From Pseudomonas sp. AOB-7 (lineage in GTDB: Bacteria > Pseudomonadota > Gammaproteobacteria > Pseudomonadales > Pseudomonadaceae), in the NCBI RefSeq assembly GCF_003696305.1, contig NZ_RFFK01000019.1, positions 20,553-52,977 on the forward strand: a stretch of DNA of 32,425 bases, given 5' to 3'. A program made the translations under genes and the position numbers. Below the pieces are notes generated by a model. That model saw only the letters and a program-made list of their open reading frames with translations, was not told the origin of the DNA and did not search any database. Of the stretch, positions 21,918 through 29,551 are shown one piece after another; position 1 is the stretch's first letter, and each line of letters starts with the position of its first letter.

Positions 21918-22883
21918 TCACTGTCCCTGCATTTCGGCGGCGCGCTCGACGTAGCTCTGGTACTGCGGAATGGCGATGGCGGCGAGGATGCCGCTGATCG
22001 GCACCAGCAGGCACAACCAGGCCAGCAGCTTGACCGCGGTGCTGTTGGGCGGCGGCGGCGGGCCGAAGCGGTTGACCCCCTGGTTGCCGGGAACAATGAA
22101 CATCAGCAGAGCGAACACGCCGCCGACCAGGGGGATGAAGTTGATCAGCCACAGCCAGCCGGACCAGCCGATATCGTGCAGGCGCTGCACGCCGAAGCAG
22201 ATACTCAGCACCATCATGGCCAGGCCGGCGGCCACCAGCAGCACCATGCCCAGGGCATCGGACAGCGCGGCGGCGCCCATGCCCAGCAGCAGCACCGGCA
22301 GCGCGCAGAGGAACATGGCCATGCTCCAGCCCAGGTAGCGCACGCGGCCGATCCGGCCGTTGACGCCGAATACCTTGAGCTCGCCGAATTGCGGCAACTG
22401 CTCGGCGACGTCGGCCTGCGGCGGTGCGTAGGGTGAGGCGCTGGCGGGCGCCGGCGTCGGCTGGCTCATGGCGCTCAGTTGCGCCTGACGGGCGAGATAC
22501 TTCTCGACGATGATGCCGCAGGCCGCGCACTCGTCCGCCTGGGGTTGCCGATGGCCGCACTTGGGACAGCTCATGCCGGCGGCGGTATCGGTCGGTGCAG
22601 CATCCGCCTCGGCGTGGTCGTCGGTAGACACCAGGCTCAGGCTGGCGGCCTGGTCCAGCTCCTTGCGCACCTTGGCGCCGGCCTTGTGCAGGGCGCTGAG
22701 GTACTGGTCGGCCTCGTTTTCCCCGAGGTCGCGCTTGAGGGCCACCTGGGCGCCGCTGAACAGGCCGTTGATGCGCGCCATATCGCTCTTGAACAGGCGG
22801 GCGAGGTTGTCCTTCACCGACTCCAGCGTCATCTCGGGCATCAGTTCGCCGTCGAACACTATCTTGTAGCGCGGTTGATTCAT
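21918..22883 (-). CDS. Zinc-ribbon DUF805 membrane protein
   Basis: A 321-residue modular protein. Residues 1-75 resemble a small N-terminal domain (YKIVFDGELMPEM, SGAQVALKRDL) seen on several Pseudomonas membrane proteins. A zinc ribbon follows with CPKCG (106, 109) and CAACG (119, 122), then a Pro/Ala linker at about 141-160. The DUF805 domain, about 170-275, has three to four membrane helices and the family motif RLHDIGWSGW. A further hydrophobic segment at 284-308 ends in GILAAIAIPQYQSYVERA, which resembles the N-terminal helix of type IV pilins. No biochemical function is established. AAGGA seven bases before the ATG at 22883. Confidence 0.85.
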   Translation of the reverse strand: MNQPRYKIVFDGELMPEMTLESVKDNLARLFKSDMARINGLFSGAQVALKRDLGENEADQYLSALHKAGAKVRKELDQAASLSLVSTDDHAEADAAPTDTAAGMSCPKCGHRQPQADECAACGIIVEKYLARQAQLSAMSQPTPAPASASPYAPPQADVAEQLPQFGELKVFGVNGRIGRVRYLGWSMAMFLCALPVLLLGMGAAALSDALGMVLLVAAGLAMMVLSICFGVQRLHDIGWSGWLWLINFIPLVGGVFALLMFIVPGNQGVNRFGPPPPPNSTAVKLLAWLCLLVPISGILAAIAIPQYQSYVERAAEMQGQ

Positions 22884-22920
22884 GCGAGCTTCCTTGTCTG
22901 CGGGAAGTGGAGGTCAGCTA

Positions 22921-22950
22921 AGCCTAGAGTGCCGACAGGCCAATACACAA
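22921..22950 (-). promoter_or_regulatory. Candidate promoter for the DUF805-SDR pair
   Basis: On the minus strand TTGTGT (22950-22945), an 18-base spacer and TAGGCT (22926-22921) precede the DUF805 start by about 40 bases. The hexamers are moderate matches. The 97-base gap after the upstream gene makes an internal promoter reasonable. Confidence 0.3.
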
Positions 22951-22980
22951 GCGGCCTGCGCCGCAGTTCGCGCCGGTCTT

Positions 22981-24246
22981 TCAGCCGCCGGGCAGGGCGG
23001 CCCAGCGTCCGACCAGGCGGCCGCCGCGCAGCAGCTGCAGTTCGCCGAAGTCGCCGAGCAGGCCCTCGCTGACCGCCGGGCGCAGAAAGACCCAGTCGTC
23101 TGTGCTCAGGCCGCTGGCGGCACTGCCGATCAGGCGTTCCTGGTTGGCGCTGCGGCCGTACAGCGAGTCGTAGGCGAGGCCGGGCGGCGATACCGGCGTC
23201 GCCGGCCAGCGGCCGCCTTGGAGGTAGTAGGCGCGCTGGCGATTGCGGTTCCAGGCGGCGAGCAGCGGTTGCGCCGCGTGCAGGAAGGGCAGGGCGCCGT
23301 CGACCGCCTTGAGCACCGGGCTGGCGATCCACAGTGCCGCTTGGTGCTGCTCCAGCAGCGGCGTATCGAAGTCGCCCGGCTTGAGCAGGGCCGAGCCGAG
23401 GGCAACTTCGCCGAGCGGGCTGTCCAGTCGGCTGTGCAGGGCGTAGGTCAGGCTGCCGCCGCCGTTGAGCAGCGGCTGCGCCGGCCACAGCTCGGTAAAG
23501 CCTCGCGCCACCGCGACGAACTCGCGATAGCGCGCGTTGGCCTGGGCGAACGCACGCTCCTGGCTCAGCCAGGGCAGGGCGTGGGCGACCTGGGCGTCGT
23601 AGCCCATCAACCCCTGCAGCTGGAGCTGCCCCGGTTGCCGGCGCAGCCGTTGCAGGGTCTGGCCCAGCGCCTGGGGATCGGCGAAGCCGCCGCGGGCCAG
23701 GCCGATATCGATTTCCAGGGCGATGCGCAGCGGTTGCCCCAGCGCCCTGGCCAGCTCGGCGTACTGGCTCAGGCGCGTCTCGCTGTCGATCAGCCAGGTC
23801 AGCTGGCGCGCGGGGTCGAAGCCCAGGTGCTGCGGCAGCTGGCGATAGAAGTTCAGCGCCGCCTGTGCCGGCAGCGGCTTGCCCAGCAGCAGGTCGGCCT
23901 GCGGAAAGCTGCGCGCCAGCTGGTTCAGCTGCGGCTGGTGGAACGCCATGAAGCGCTGGGTGCGCAGGCGCTTGGCCAGGTAGTCGAGCAGCCCGGCGCT
24001 GGCCAGCGACTTGGCCACCAGACGCAGCGCCAAGCGCTCGGGCAGTTGCTGGGCGAGCAGTTCGGCGTTGGCGTCGAGGCGATCCAGATCGAGCAGCAGC
24101 GACGCAATGCCGTTGCCTTCGGCGTGCATGAGGCGGTTGAGGCCGGCGAAATAGGCGTCGTGCACCTGGCCGCGGTCGCGCGGCCGCAGCGCCCAGGCCC
24201 CGAGCAGGCCGAGGGCGGCGAGGCCGAGCAGCTGACGGCGCTTCAT
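22981..24246 (-). CDS. Alanine-racemase-fold PLP enzyme, predicted exported or membrane-anchored
   Basis: A 421-residue protein of the fold-type III PLP group (alanine racemase N-terminal domain, as in D-threonine aldolase and D-serine dehydratase). The expected PLP lysine is Lys79 in LRLVAKSLAS, following SLLLDLDRLDAN. The barrel strand motif IALEIDIGLARGGF (175-188) is typical. Residues 1-20 (KRRQLLGLAALGLLGAWAL) look like a twin-arginine-like signal or anchor, unusual for this fold. The C-terminal domain shows no His-x-Cys pair, which eukaryotic-type D-serine dehydratase uses for zinc. Substrate is unknown. Its ATG overlaps the stop of the nitronate monooxygenase gene. Confidence 0.8.
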   Translation of the reverse strand: MKRRQLLGLAALGLLGAWALRPRDRGQVHDAYFAGLNRLMHAEGNGIASLLLDLDRLDANAELLAQQLPERLALRLVAKSLASAGLLDYLAKRLRTQRFMAFHQPQLNQLARSFPQADLLLGKPLPAQAALNFYRQLPQHLGFDPARQLTWLIDSETRLSQYAELARALGQPLRIALEIDIGLARGGFADPQALGQTLQRLRRQPGQLQLQGLMGYDAQVAHALPWLSQERAFAQANARYREFVAVARGFTELWPAQPLLNGGGSLTYALHSRLDSPLGEVALGSALLKPGDFDTPLLEQHQAALWIASPVLKAVDGALPFLHAAQPLLAAWNRNRQRAYYLQGGRWPATPVSPPGLAYDSLYGRSANQERLIGSAASGLSTDDWVFLRPAVSEGLLGDFGELQLLRGGRLVGRWAALPGG

Positions 24247-25205
24247 CGCGGCCAGCGTTGCCCCAGTTTGTCGGCCTGCTGCAGGGCGGCGCGGTACTCG
24301 CCGTCCAGGCGCGCCACCAGTTCGCCGACCGCGGGCAGGTCGTCGATGCCGCCGACGCCCTGGCCGGCCGACCACACGGTCTTCCAGGCCTTGGCCTCGT
24401 CGTCCACCGGCTTGAGTTTTTCGCCGTAGTTGATGTCGGCCTTGTTCTGCAGCTGCTTCAGGTCGTAGCCGGCCTGCTCCAGGCTCTGGCGCATGAAGCT
24501 GGCCGGCACCCCGGAGACCGCCGGGGTGTGGACGATATCTGCGGCGTGGGCGGCGAGGATCATGCGCTTGTAATCGTCGGAGGCGTTGCTCTCCTGGCTG
24601 GCGATAAAGCGCGTGCCCATGTAGCCCAGGTCGGCGCCGAGCAGTTGCGCGGCGAGCAGCTCATGGCCGTGGTTGAGGCAGCCGGACAGCAGCAGGGTCT
24701 TGTCGAAGAACTGGCGGATCTCGGCGAGCAGGGCGAAGGGACTCCAGGTGCCGGCATGGCCGCCGGCGCCGGCGGCGACCGCGATCAGGCCGTCCACGCC
24801 GGCTTCGGCGGCCTTTTCCGCATGACGGCGGGTGGTCACGTCGTGAAACACCAGGCCGCCGTAGCCGTGCACCGCATCCACCACTTCCTTCACCGCGCCG
24901 AGGCTGGTGATGACGATGGGCACGCGGCGCTCGACGCAGATCGCCAGGTCCGCCTGCAACCGCGGGTTGCTGTGATGGACGATCAGGTTGACGGCGTAGG
25001 GCGCGGCGTCGGCGCTCAGGCTGGCCTGGATTTCGTCGAGCCAGGCGCGAAAGCCGGCGCTTTCCCGTTGATTGAGCGCGGGAAAGCTGCCGACTATGCC
25101 GGCGTTGCAGCAGGCGCCGACCAGCGCCGGGTTGGACACCAGAAACATCGGCGCGGCGATCAGCGGCAGGCGCAGGCGTTGTTCGAGCAGGGCGGGCAGG
25201 GACAT
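24243..25205 (-). CDS. Nitronate monooxygenase family flavoprotein
   Basis: A 320-residue FMN TIM-barrel protein of the nitronate monooxygenase / 2-nitropropane dioxygenase family, which oxidises alkyl nitronates such as propionate-3-nitronate. The N terminus LPLIAAPMFLVSNPALV and the AAGAGGHAGTWSPFALL segment, with the conserved catalytic-region His, support it, as does the LLGADLGYMGTRFIAS phosphate-binding strand. Physiological substrate cannot be read from sequence. GAGGA precedes the ATG at 25205 by seven bases; it starts ten bases after hemJ. Confidence 0.9.
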   Translation of the reverse strand: MSLPALLEQRLRLPLIAAPMFLVSNPALVGACCNAGIVGSFPALNQRESAGFRAWLDEIQASLSADAAPYAVNLIVHHSNPRLQADLAICVERRVPIVITSLGAVKEVVDAVHGYGGLVFHDVTTRRHAEKAAEAGVDGLIAVAAGAGGHAGTWSPFALLAEIRQFFDKTLLLSGCLNHGHELLAAQLLGADLGYMGTRFIASQESNASDDYKRMILAAHAADIVHTPAVSGVPASFMRQSLEQAGYDLKQLQNKADINYGEKLKPVDDEAKAWKTVWSAGQGVGGIDDLPAVGELVARLDGEYRAALQQADKLGQRWPR

Positions 25206-25215
25206 GACGGATTCC

Positions 25216-25644
25216 TCAGAAGGGGCGGACGACGACCAGAATGACGATACCCAGCAGCGCCAGCACCGGCGCCTCGTTGAACCAGCGGTAGAACACGTGG
25301 CTGCGGGTGTTCTCGCCGCGGGCGAAACGCTTGAGCTGGGCGCCGCACAGGTGCTGATAGACCACCAGCGCGATCACCAGGGTGAGCTTGACGTGCATCC
25401 AGCCCTGGGCGAAGTAGTAGCCGGGGTTGAGGCTCAGCAGCCAGATGCCGAGGCCCAGGGTGGCGACCATCGAGGGCATCATGATGCCGCGATAGAGCTT
25501 GCGCTCCATGGTGCAGAAACGCTCGTGGCTGGCGGCGTCCGTGCTCATGGCGTGGTAGACGAACAGCCGCGGCAGATAGAACAGGCCGGCGAACCAGCAG
25601 ACCATGGCGACGATGTGCAGAGCCTTGAGCCACAGATAGAGCAT
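25216..25644 (-). CDS. hemJ: Protoporphyrinogen IX oxidase HemJ
   Basis: A 142-residue inner-membrane protein with four predicted helices, the correct size for HemJ, which oxidises protoporphyrinogen IX in bacteria lacking HemG/HemY. The first helix has the conserved His in LKALHIVAMVCWFAGLFYLPRLFVYH, and the third the conserved MHVKLTLV. The ATG at 25644 with GAGGA six bases upstream gives the family start. Earlier in-frame codons run into the argC promoter region. It heads the minus-strand group hemJ-NMO-PLP enzyme. Confidence 0.9.
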   Translation of the reverse strand: MLYLWLKALHIVAMVCWFAGLFYLPRLFVYHAMSTDAASHERFCTMERKLYRGIMMPSMVATLGLGIWLLSLNPGYYFAQGWMHVKLTLVIALVVYQHLCGAQLKRFARGENTRSHVFYRWFNEAPVLALLGIVILVVVRPF

Positions 25645-25711
25645 TGCCGATCCTCGGGCAGAAAATGTCCTCGATAGTAGAGGCAGGCGACGGCCTGCGT
25701 CACCTGCGCGG

Positions 25712-25743
25712 TTGGAGCTTGGCCGATGCGGCTTTATCATCGG
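25712..25743 (+). promoter_or_regulatory. argC sigma-70 promoter with dyad
   Basis: TTGGAG (25712-25717), 17 bases, TATCAT (25735-25740) is a good promoter about 38 bases before the argC start. A 6-bp inverted repeat CCGATG-N9-CATCGG (25723-25743) spans its -10, a possible operator. Confidence 0.5.
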
Positions 25744-25777
25744 CACCTTTCCAATGGTTTTTGCAAAGGGGCATGTG

Positions 25778-26812
25778 ATGATCAAGGTCGGTATCGTCGG
25801 CGGCACGGGCTACACCGGTGTCGAACTGCTGCGTCTGCTGGCGCAGCACCCGCAGGCGGAGGTGGCGGTGATCACTTCGCGCTCCGAAGCCGGCCTGCGC
25901 GTCGACGAGATGTACCCCAACCTGCGCGGGCACTACCCGGAGCTGGCCTTCAGCGTGCCCGACGTCGCCACCCTGGGCGCCTGCGACGTGGTGTTCTTCG
26001 CCACCCCGCACGGCGTCGCCCATGCTCTGGCCGGCGAACTGCTGGCCGCCGGCACGCGGGTGATCGACCTGTCCGCCGACTTCCGCCTGCAGGACGCCGA
26101 GGAGTGGGCCAAGTGGTACGGCCAGCCGCACGGTGCCCCGGAGCTGCTGGCCGAGGCGGTGTACGGCCTGCCCGAGGTCAACCGCGAGGCGATCAAGGGC
26201 GCGCGCCTGATCGCCGTGCCCGGCTGCTACCCGACCGCCACCCAGCTCGGCCTGATCCCGCTGCTGGAAGCCGGCCTGGCCGACAGCGCCAGCCTGATCG
26301 CCGACTGCAAGAGCGGCGTCAGCGGCGCCGGGCGCGGCGCCAGCGTCGGTTCGCTGTTCTGCGAAGCCGGCGAAAGCATGAAGGCCTACTCGGTCAAGGG
26401 CCACCGCCACCTGCCGGAGATCCGCCAGGGGCTGCGCCTGGCCGCCGGTGGCGAGGTCGGCCTGACCTTCGTGCCGCACCTGACGCCGATGATTCGCGGC
26501 ATCCACGCCACCCTCTATGCGCGCGTGGCCGACACCGCGGTCGACCTGCAGGCGCTGTTCGAGCAACGTTACGCCAATGAGCCTTTCGTCGACGTGATGC
26601 CGGCCGGCAGCCATCCGGAGACCCGCAGCGTGCGCGGCGGCAACGTTTGCCGCATCGCCGTGCACCGGCCGCAGGGCGGCGAGCTGGTGGTGGTGCTGTC
26701 GGTGATCGACAACCTGGTCAAGGGCGCCTCCGGTCAGGCGGTGCAGAACATGAACATCCTCTTCGGTCTCGACGAGCGCCTCGGCCTGTCGCACGCGGCC
26801 CTGCTGCCGTGA
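25778..26812 (+). CDS. argC: N-acetyl-gamma-glutamyl-phosphate reductase
   Basis: A 344-residue NADPH enzyme for the third step of arginine synthesis, reducing N-acetylglutamyl phosphate to the semialdehyde. The dinucleotide loop GIVGGTGYTG is at 5-14, the catalytic Cys150 is in VPGCYPTA, and the active-site His is in KGHRHLPEI. The ATG at 25778 is preceded by AAAGGGG and gives the exact family start MIKVGIVGG. The stop overlaps the next gene's GTG. Confidence 0.97.
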   Translation: MIKVGIVGGTGYTGVELLRLLAQHPQAEVAVITSRSEAGLRVDEMYPNLRGHYPELAFSVPDVATLGACDVVFFATPHGVAHALAGELLAAGTRVIDLSADFRLQDAEEWAKWYGQPHGAPELLAEAVYGLPEVNREAIKGARLIAVPGCYPTATQLGLIPLLEAGLADSASLIADCKSGVSGAGRGASVGSLFCEAGESMKAYSVKGHRHLPEIRQGLRLAAGGEVGLTFVPHLTPMIRGIHATLYARVADTAVDLQALFEQRYANEPFVDVMPAGSHPETRSVRGGNVCRIAVHRPQGGELVVVLSVIDNLVKGASGQAVQNMNILFGLDERLGLSHAALLP

Positions 26813-27531
26813 CACCGGGCTGGGAGGTCCGCGTCAGCGACCCGCGCCGCGAACGCCGGCGCCGCGTCCTGCTGCTCCTGTTGCTGCTGAGCGTGCCGCT
26901 GGCCTTTGTCCTCGGCCTGTGGTGGGGCGAGCGGCAGACACAGGCCGAGCAGGCTGAGGTCCAGGCCCAGCTCACCCGCCTGGCCGAACAGGAACAGGAG
27001 CTGGAGTTGCTGCGCCAGCGCCTGGCGGTGGTCGACAGTAGCGAGAAGGTCACCCAGCAGGCCATGGAGCAGAACCGCCGTACCATCAAGCTGCTCGAGG
27101 AGCAGATCTTCAAGCAGCAACAGGACCTGGCCTTCTACAAGGGCGTGCTGGCGCCTGCCAGTCGTCGCGAAGGCCTGCGCATTCGCGCCTTTGAGCTGCA
27201 GGCCACGGACGTCCCGCGGCGTTTCCGCTACAAATTGCTGCTGAGCCGGGTCGGCACGGGCGACGAGCCGCTGCAGGGGCAGCTGCGCGTCACCATCGAG
27301 GGGCGACAGGGCGGCAAGGACGTCAGTCTGGAACTGTCGGCGCTGTCCGACGAAGTGGGCGAGGCGGCGATTCCCTTCTCCTTCAAACACTTCCAGTCCT
27401 TCCCCGAAGCCGGACGCTTCGCCGAACTGGAGCTGCCGGAAGGCTTCGAGCCGCGTCAGGTCAAGGTTCGCGCCGAGGTCAAGGGCGACAAGCCGCTGGA
27501 CCGTACATTCGAATGGATTGATGAGGAGTGA
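26809..27531 (+). CDS. DUF6776-type single-pass membrane coiled-coil protein
   Basis: A 240-residue protein. A basic N terminus (RRERRRR) is followed by one hydrophobic helix (about 19-38, ending LGLWWGER) and a Gln/Glu-rich coiled coil (about 42-115, QAEVQAQLTRLAEQEQELEL). The globular C-terminal domain is about 120 residues. The topology suggests a periplasmic coiled coil with a short cytoplasmic tail. No enzymatic motif is visible. The start is GTG at 26809, overlapping the argC stop, with no clear Shine-Dalgarno, so translation probably depends on argC. It ends nine bases before the bactofilin gene, to which a membrane partner would make sense (inference). Confidence 0.8.
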   Translation: MTPGWEVRVSDPRRERRRRVLLLLLLLSVPLAFVLGLWWGERQTQAEQAEVQAQLTRLAEQEQELELLRQRLAVVDSSEKVTQQAMEQNRRTIKLLEEQIFKQQQDLAFYKGVLAPASRREGLRIRAFELQATDVPRRFRYKLLLSRVGTGDEPLQGQLRVTIEGRQGGKDVSLELSALSDEVGEAAIPFSFKHFQSFPEAGRFAELELPEGFEPRQVKVRAEVKGDKPLDRTFEWIDEE

Positions 27532-27540
27532 CATCCGCCA

Positions 27541-27951
27541 ATGTGGAATAAAGACAAGGCCAAGCCCGACTTGCAGCGTTTCAGCGGCAAGACCAGCCTG
27601 ATCGCCGCCGGTGCCGAACTGGTGGGCGATATGCGTTTTCAGGGGGCGGTACAGGTGGATGGTCGGGTCACCGGCAATCTGCTGGCCAGCGAGGGGCTGG
27701 TGCGGGTGAGCGTCGGCGGCCTGGTTGAAGGCGAGGTGCGCGCACCCCATATAGTCATCGACGGCGAGGTGAGCGGCGATGTGTTCGCCAGCGGCCATCT
27801 GGAGCTGGGCGCGCGCTCGCGGGTGCGCGGCAATCTGCATTACAGCCTGATGGAAATGGCCATGGGCGCGCAGATCGAAGGCCGCCTGTGCCATGTGAAG
27901 GACGGCGTGCGGCCGTTGGAGCTGCCCGAAACGCTGGACACCGAGCAATAG
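27541..27951 (+). CDS. Bactofilin (polymer-forming cytoskeletal protein)
   Basis: A 136-residue bactofilin. A short charged tail precedes a beta-helix built of repeated hydrophobic triplet strands (TSLIAAGAELVGDMRFQG, VQVDGRVTGNLL, LVEGEVRA, HIVIDGEVSGDVFA, ELGARSRVRGNL), the fold that self-assembles into nucleotide-free filaments. Bactofilins scaffold cell-wall and envelope enzymes in other bacteria. GAGGAG at the end of the preceding gene probably supplies its ribosome site, 12 bases from the ATG, implying coupling. Confidence 0.92.
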   Translation: MWNKDKAKPDLQRFSGKTSLIAAGAELVGDMRFQGAVQVDGRVTGNLLASEGLVRVSVGGLVEGEVRAPHIVIDGEVSGDVFASGHLELGARSRVRGNLHYSLMEMAMGAQIEGRLCHVKDGVRPLELPETLDTEQ

Positions 27952-27981
27952 TTGACCAATTTTCTGGGGCAAGCGGATAAT
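27952..27981 (+). promoter_or_regulatory. erpA promoter
   Basis: TTGACC (27952-27957), an 18-base spacer and GATAAT (27976-27981) form a strong sigma-70 promoter directly after the bactofilin stop. The leader is about 37 bases. I see no obvious IscR-type site. Confidence 0.7.
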
Positions 27982-28024
27982 GCACGCCCAACGCAGTATG
28001 GCGCATGGCGCCGGGAGTCACAGC

Positions 28025-28375
28025 ATGAGCGTCGAAACCTTCACCCCCGCCCCTTTGCACTTCACCCAGGGTGCGGCCAGCAAGGTGAAGACCCTGGTCG
28101 ATGAAGAGGGCAACCCGCGTCTGAAACTGCGCGTGTTCGTCACGGGCGGCGGCTGCTCGGGCTTCCAGTACGGCTTCACCTTCGACGAGGACGTGGCCGA
28201 GGACGACACCATAGTCGAGCGCGAAGGCGTCAGCCTGGTGGTCGATGCCATGAGCTTCCAGTACCTGGCCGGCTCCGAAGTCGACTATCAGGAAGGTCTG
28301 GAGGGTTCGCGCTTCGTGATCAAGAACCCCAACGCCACCACCACCTGCGGCTGCGGTTCGTCGTTCTCGATCTGA
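28025..28375 (+). CDS. erpA: A-type iron-sulfur cluster insertion protein ErpA
   Basis: A 116-residue A-type carrier that delivers Fe-S clusters to apoenzymes, including IspG/IspH of isoprenoid synthesis. The three cluster cysteines are Cys44 (GGGCSGFQYG), Cys108 and Cys110 (TCGCGSSFSI), with the SEVDYQEGLEGSRFVIKNPNA segment typical of ErpA rather than IscA. The ATG at 28025 follows GGGAG by seven bases. It is monocistronic, between its own promoter and terminator. Confidence 0.97.
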   Translation: MSVETFTPAPLHFTQGAASKVKTLVDEEGNPRLKLRVFVTGGGCSGFQYGFTFDEDVAEDDTIVEREGVSLVVDAMSFQYLAGSEVDYQEGLEGSRFVIKNPNATTTCGCGSSFSI

Positions 28376-28392
28376 GCCTGTCGCTGATAACC

Positions 28393-28420
28393 AACGCCGC
28401 GCCCTGTGCGCGGCGTTTTC
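28393..28420 (+). terminator. erpA terminator
   Basis: A 10-bp stem AACGCCGCGC / GCGCGGCGTT with a five-base loop, followed by TTC and GTTG, 17 bases past the erpA stop. It may also slow the convergent anmK transcript. A short palindromic TGGGC-TAC-GCCCA (28427-28439) follows and may be a REP remnant. Confidence 0.8.
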
Positions 28421-28456
28421 GTTGATGGGCTACGCCCACTCTGCTGCGCTAGGTTT

Positions 28457-29548
28457 CTACGCTGGATAGATGGCGCCGAGGATGCGCAGTCCTTTCGCAC
28501 CGGTAACGCTCGGGCGGTTGCCTGGAATGCCTTCCAGCGCGCAGTGGGCCAGCCAGGCGAAGGCCATGGCTTCGACCCAGTCCGGATCGACGCCCTGAGC
28601 GGCGGTGCTGCTCACTTCGGTATCCGCCAGCAGCTCGCTCAAACGCTGCATCAGGCAGGCGTTGTGCGCGCCGCCACCGCATACCAGCAGCGCGTCGGTA
28701 CGGCCCTGCGCGCTGCGCAGGGCGCCGACTATGCTGCGCGCGGTCAGCTCGACCAGGGTCGCCTGCACGTCCTCGGCGGCCAGCGGCGGCAGTGCTTGCA
28801 GATGGCCAAGCAGCCAGGCGAGATTGAACAGCTCGCGGCCGGTGCTCTTGGGGCCTTGTGTCGCGAAGAAGGGATCGCTCAGTAGCCGGTTCAGCAACTC
28901 GGGGTGCACCCTGCCGCTGGCCGCCCAGGCGCCATCGCGGTCATAGGCGAGGCCCTGGCAGTGCTGAATCCAGGCGTCGAGCAGGATGTTGCCCGGGCCG
29001 CTGTCGAAGCCCAGCACGTCCTGCCCGGGCGAGAGCAGGCTGAGGTTGCTGAAGCCGCCGACGTTGAGCACCGCGATATGTCGTGCGCTATCGCCGAACA
29101 GTGCCTGGTGGAAGGCCGGTACCAGCGGGGCGCCCTGGCCGCCGGCGGCAACGTCGCGACGGCGGAAGTCGGCGACCACGCCGATAGCAGTCAGCTCGGC
29201 GAGCAGGGCGGGGTTGCCGATCTGGATGGTGAAACCGCGTGCCGGCTCATGGCGCACAGTCTGGCCGTGGCTGCCGATGGCGCGAATCTGTTGCGGAGTC
29301 AGGTTCTGCTGCTGCAGAAGCTCATTGATGGCGGCGGCGGCCAGTTCGACCCACTGTTGTTCGGCCATCGCCGCGCGTGCCAACTCGTCGGCGCCCGAGG
29401 CGCACAACGCCAGCAGTTCGCTGCGTAGCCGATCCGGCATGGGCCGGTAGAGGGTGGCGAGCAGGCGCGTGTGCTGCTCTTGCTCGATCAGCGCGATGTC
29501 CAGTCCGTCCAGGCTGGTGCCGGACATCACGCCGAGATAGAGAGGCAT
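28457..29548 (-). CDS. anmK: Anhydro-N-acetylmuramic acid kinase
   Basis: A 363-residue kinase that opens and phosphorylates 1,6-anhydro-MurNAc to MurNAc-6-phosphate, a central step in wall recycling. The ATP-binding start GVMSGTSLDGLD is at 6-17. GSHGQTVRH carries conserved residues, and the actin-like fold continues with NVGGFSNLSLL, GFDSGPGNILLDAW and LLVCGGGAHN. It begins three bases after the M23 peptidase stop. AnmK feeds the same recycling route as AmgK and MurU at 7812-9505. Confidence 0.96.
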   Translation of the reverse strand: MPLYLGVMSGTSLDGLDIALIEQEQHTRLLATLYRPMPDRLRSELLALCASGADELARAAMAEQQWVELAAAAINELLQQQNLTPQQIRAIGSHGQTVRHEPARGFTIQIGNPALLAELTAIGVVADFRRRDVAAGGQGAPLVPAFHQALFGDSARHIAVLNVGGFSNLSLLSPGQDVLGFDSGPGNILLDAWIQHCQGLAYDRDGAWAASGRVHPELLNRLLSDPFFATQGPKSTGRELFNLAWLLGHLQALPPLAAEDVQATLVELTARSIVGALRSAQGRTDALLVCGGGAHNACLMQRLSELLADTEVSSTAAQGVDPDWVEAMAFAWLAHCALEGIPGNRPSVTGAKGLRILGAIYPA

Positions 29549-29551
29549 GGC

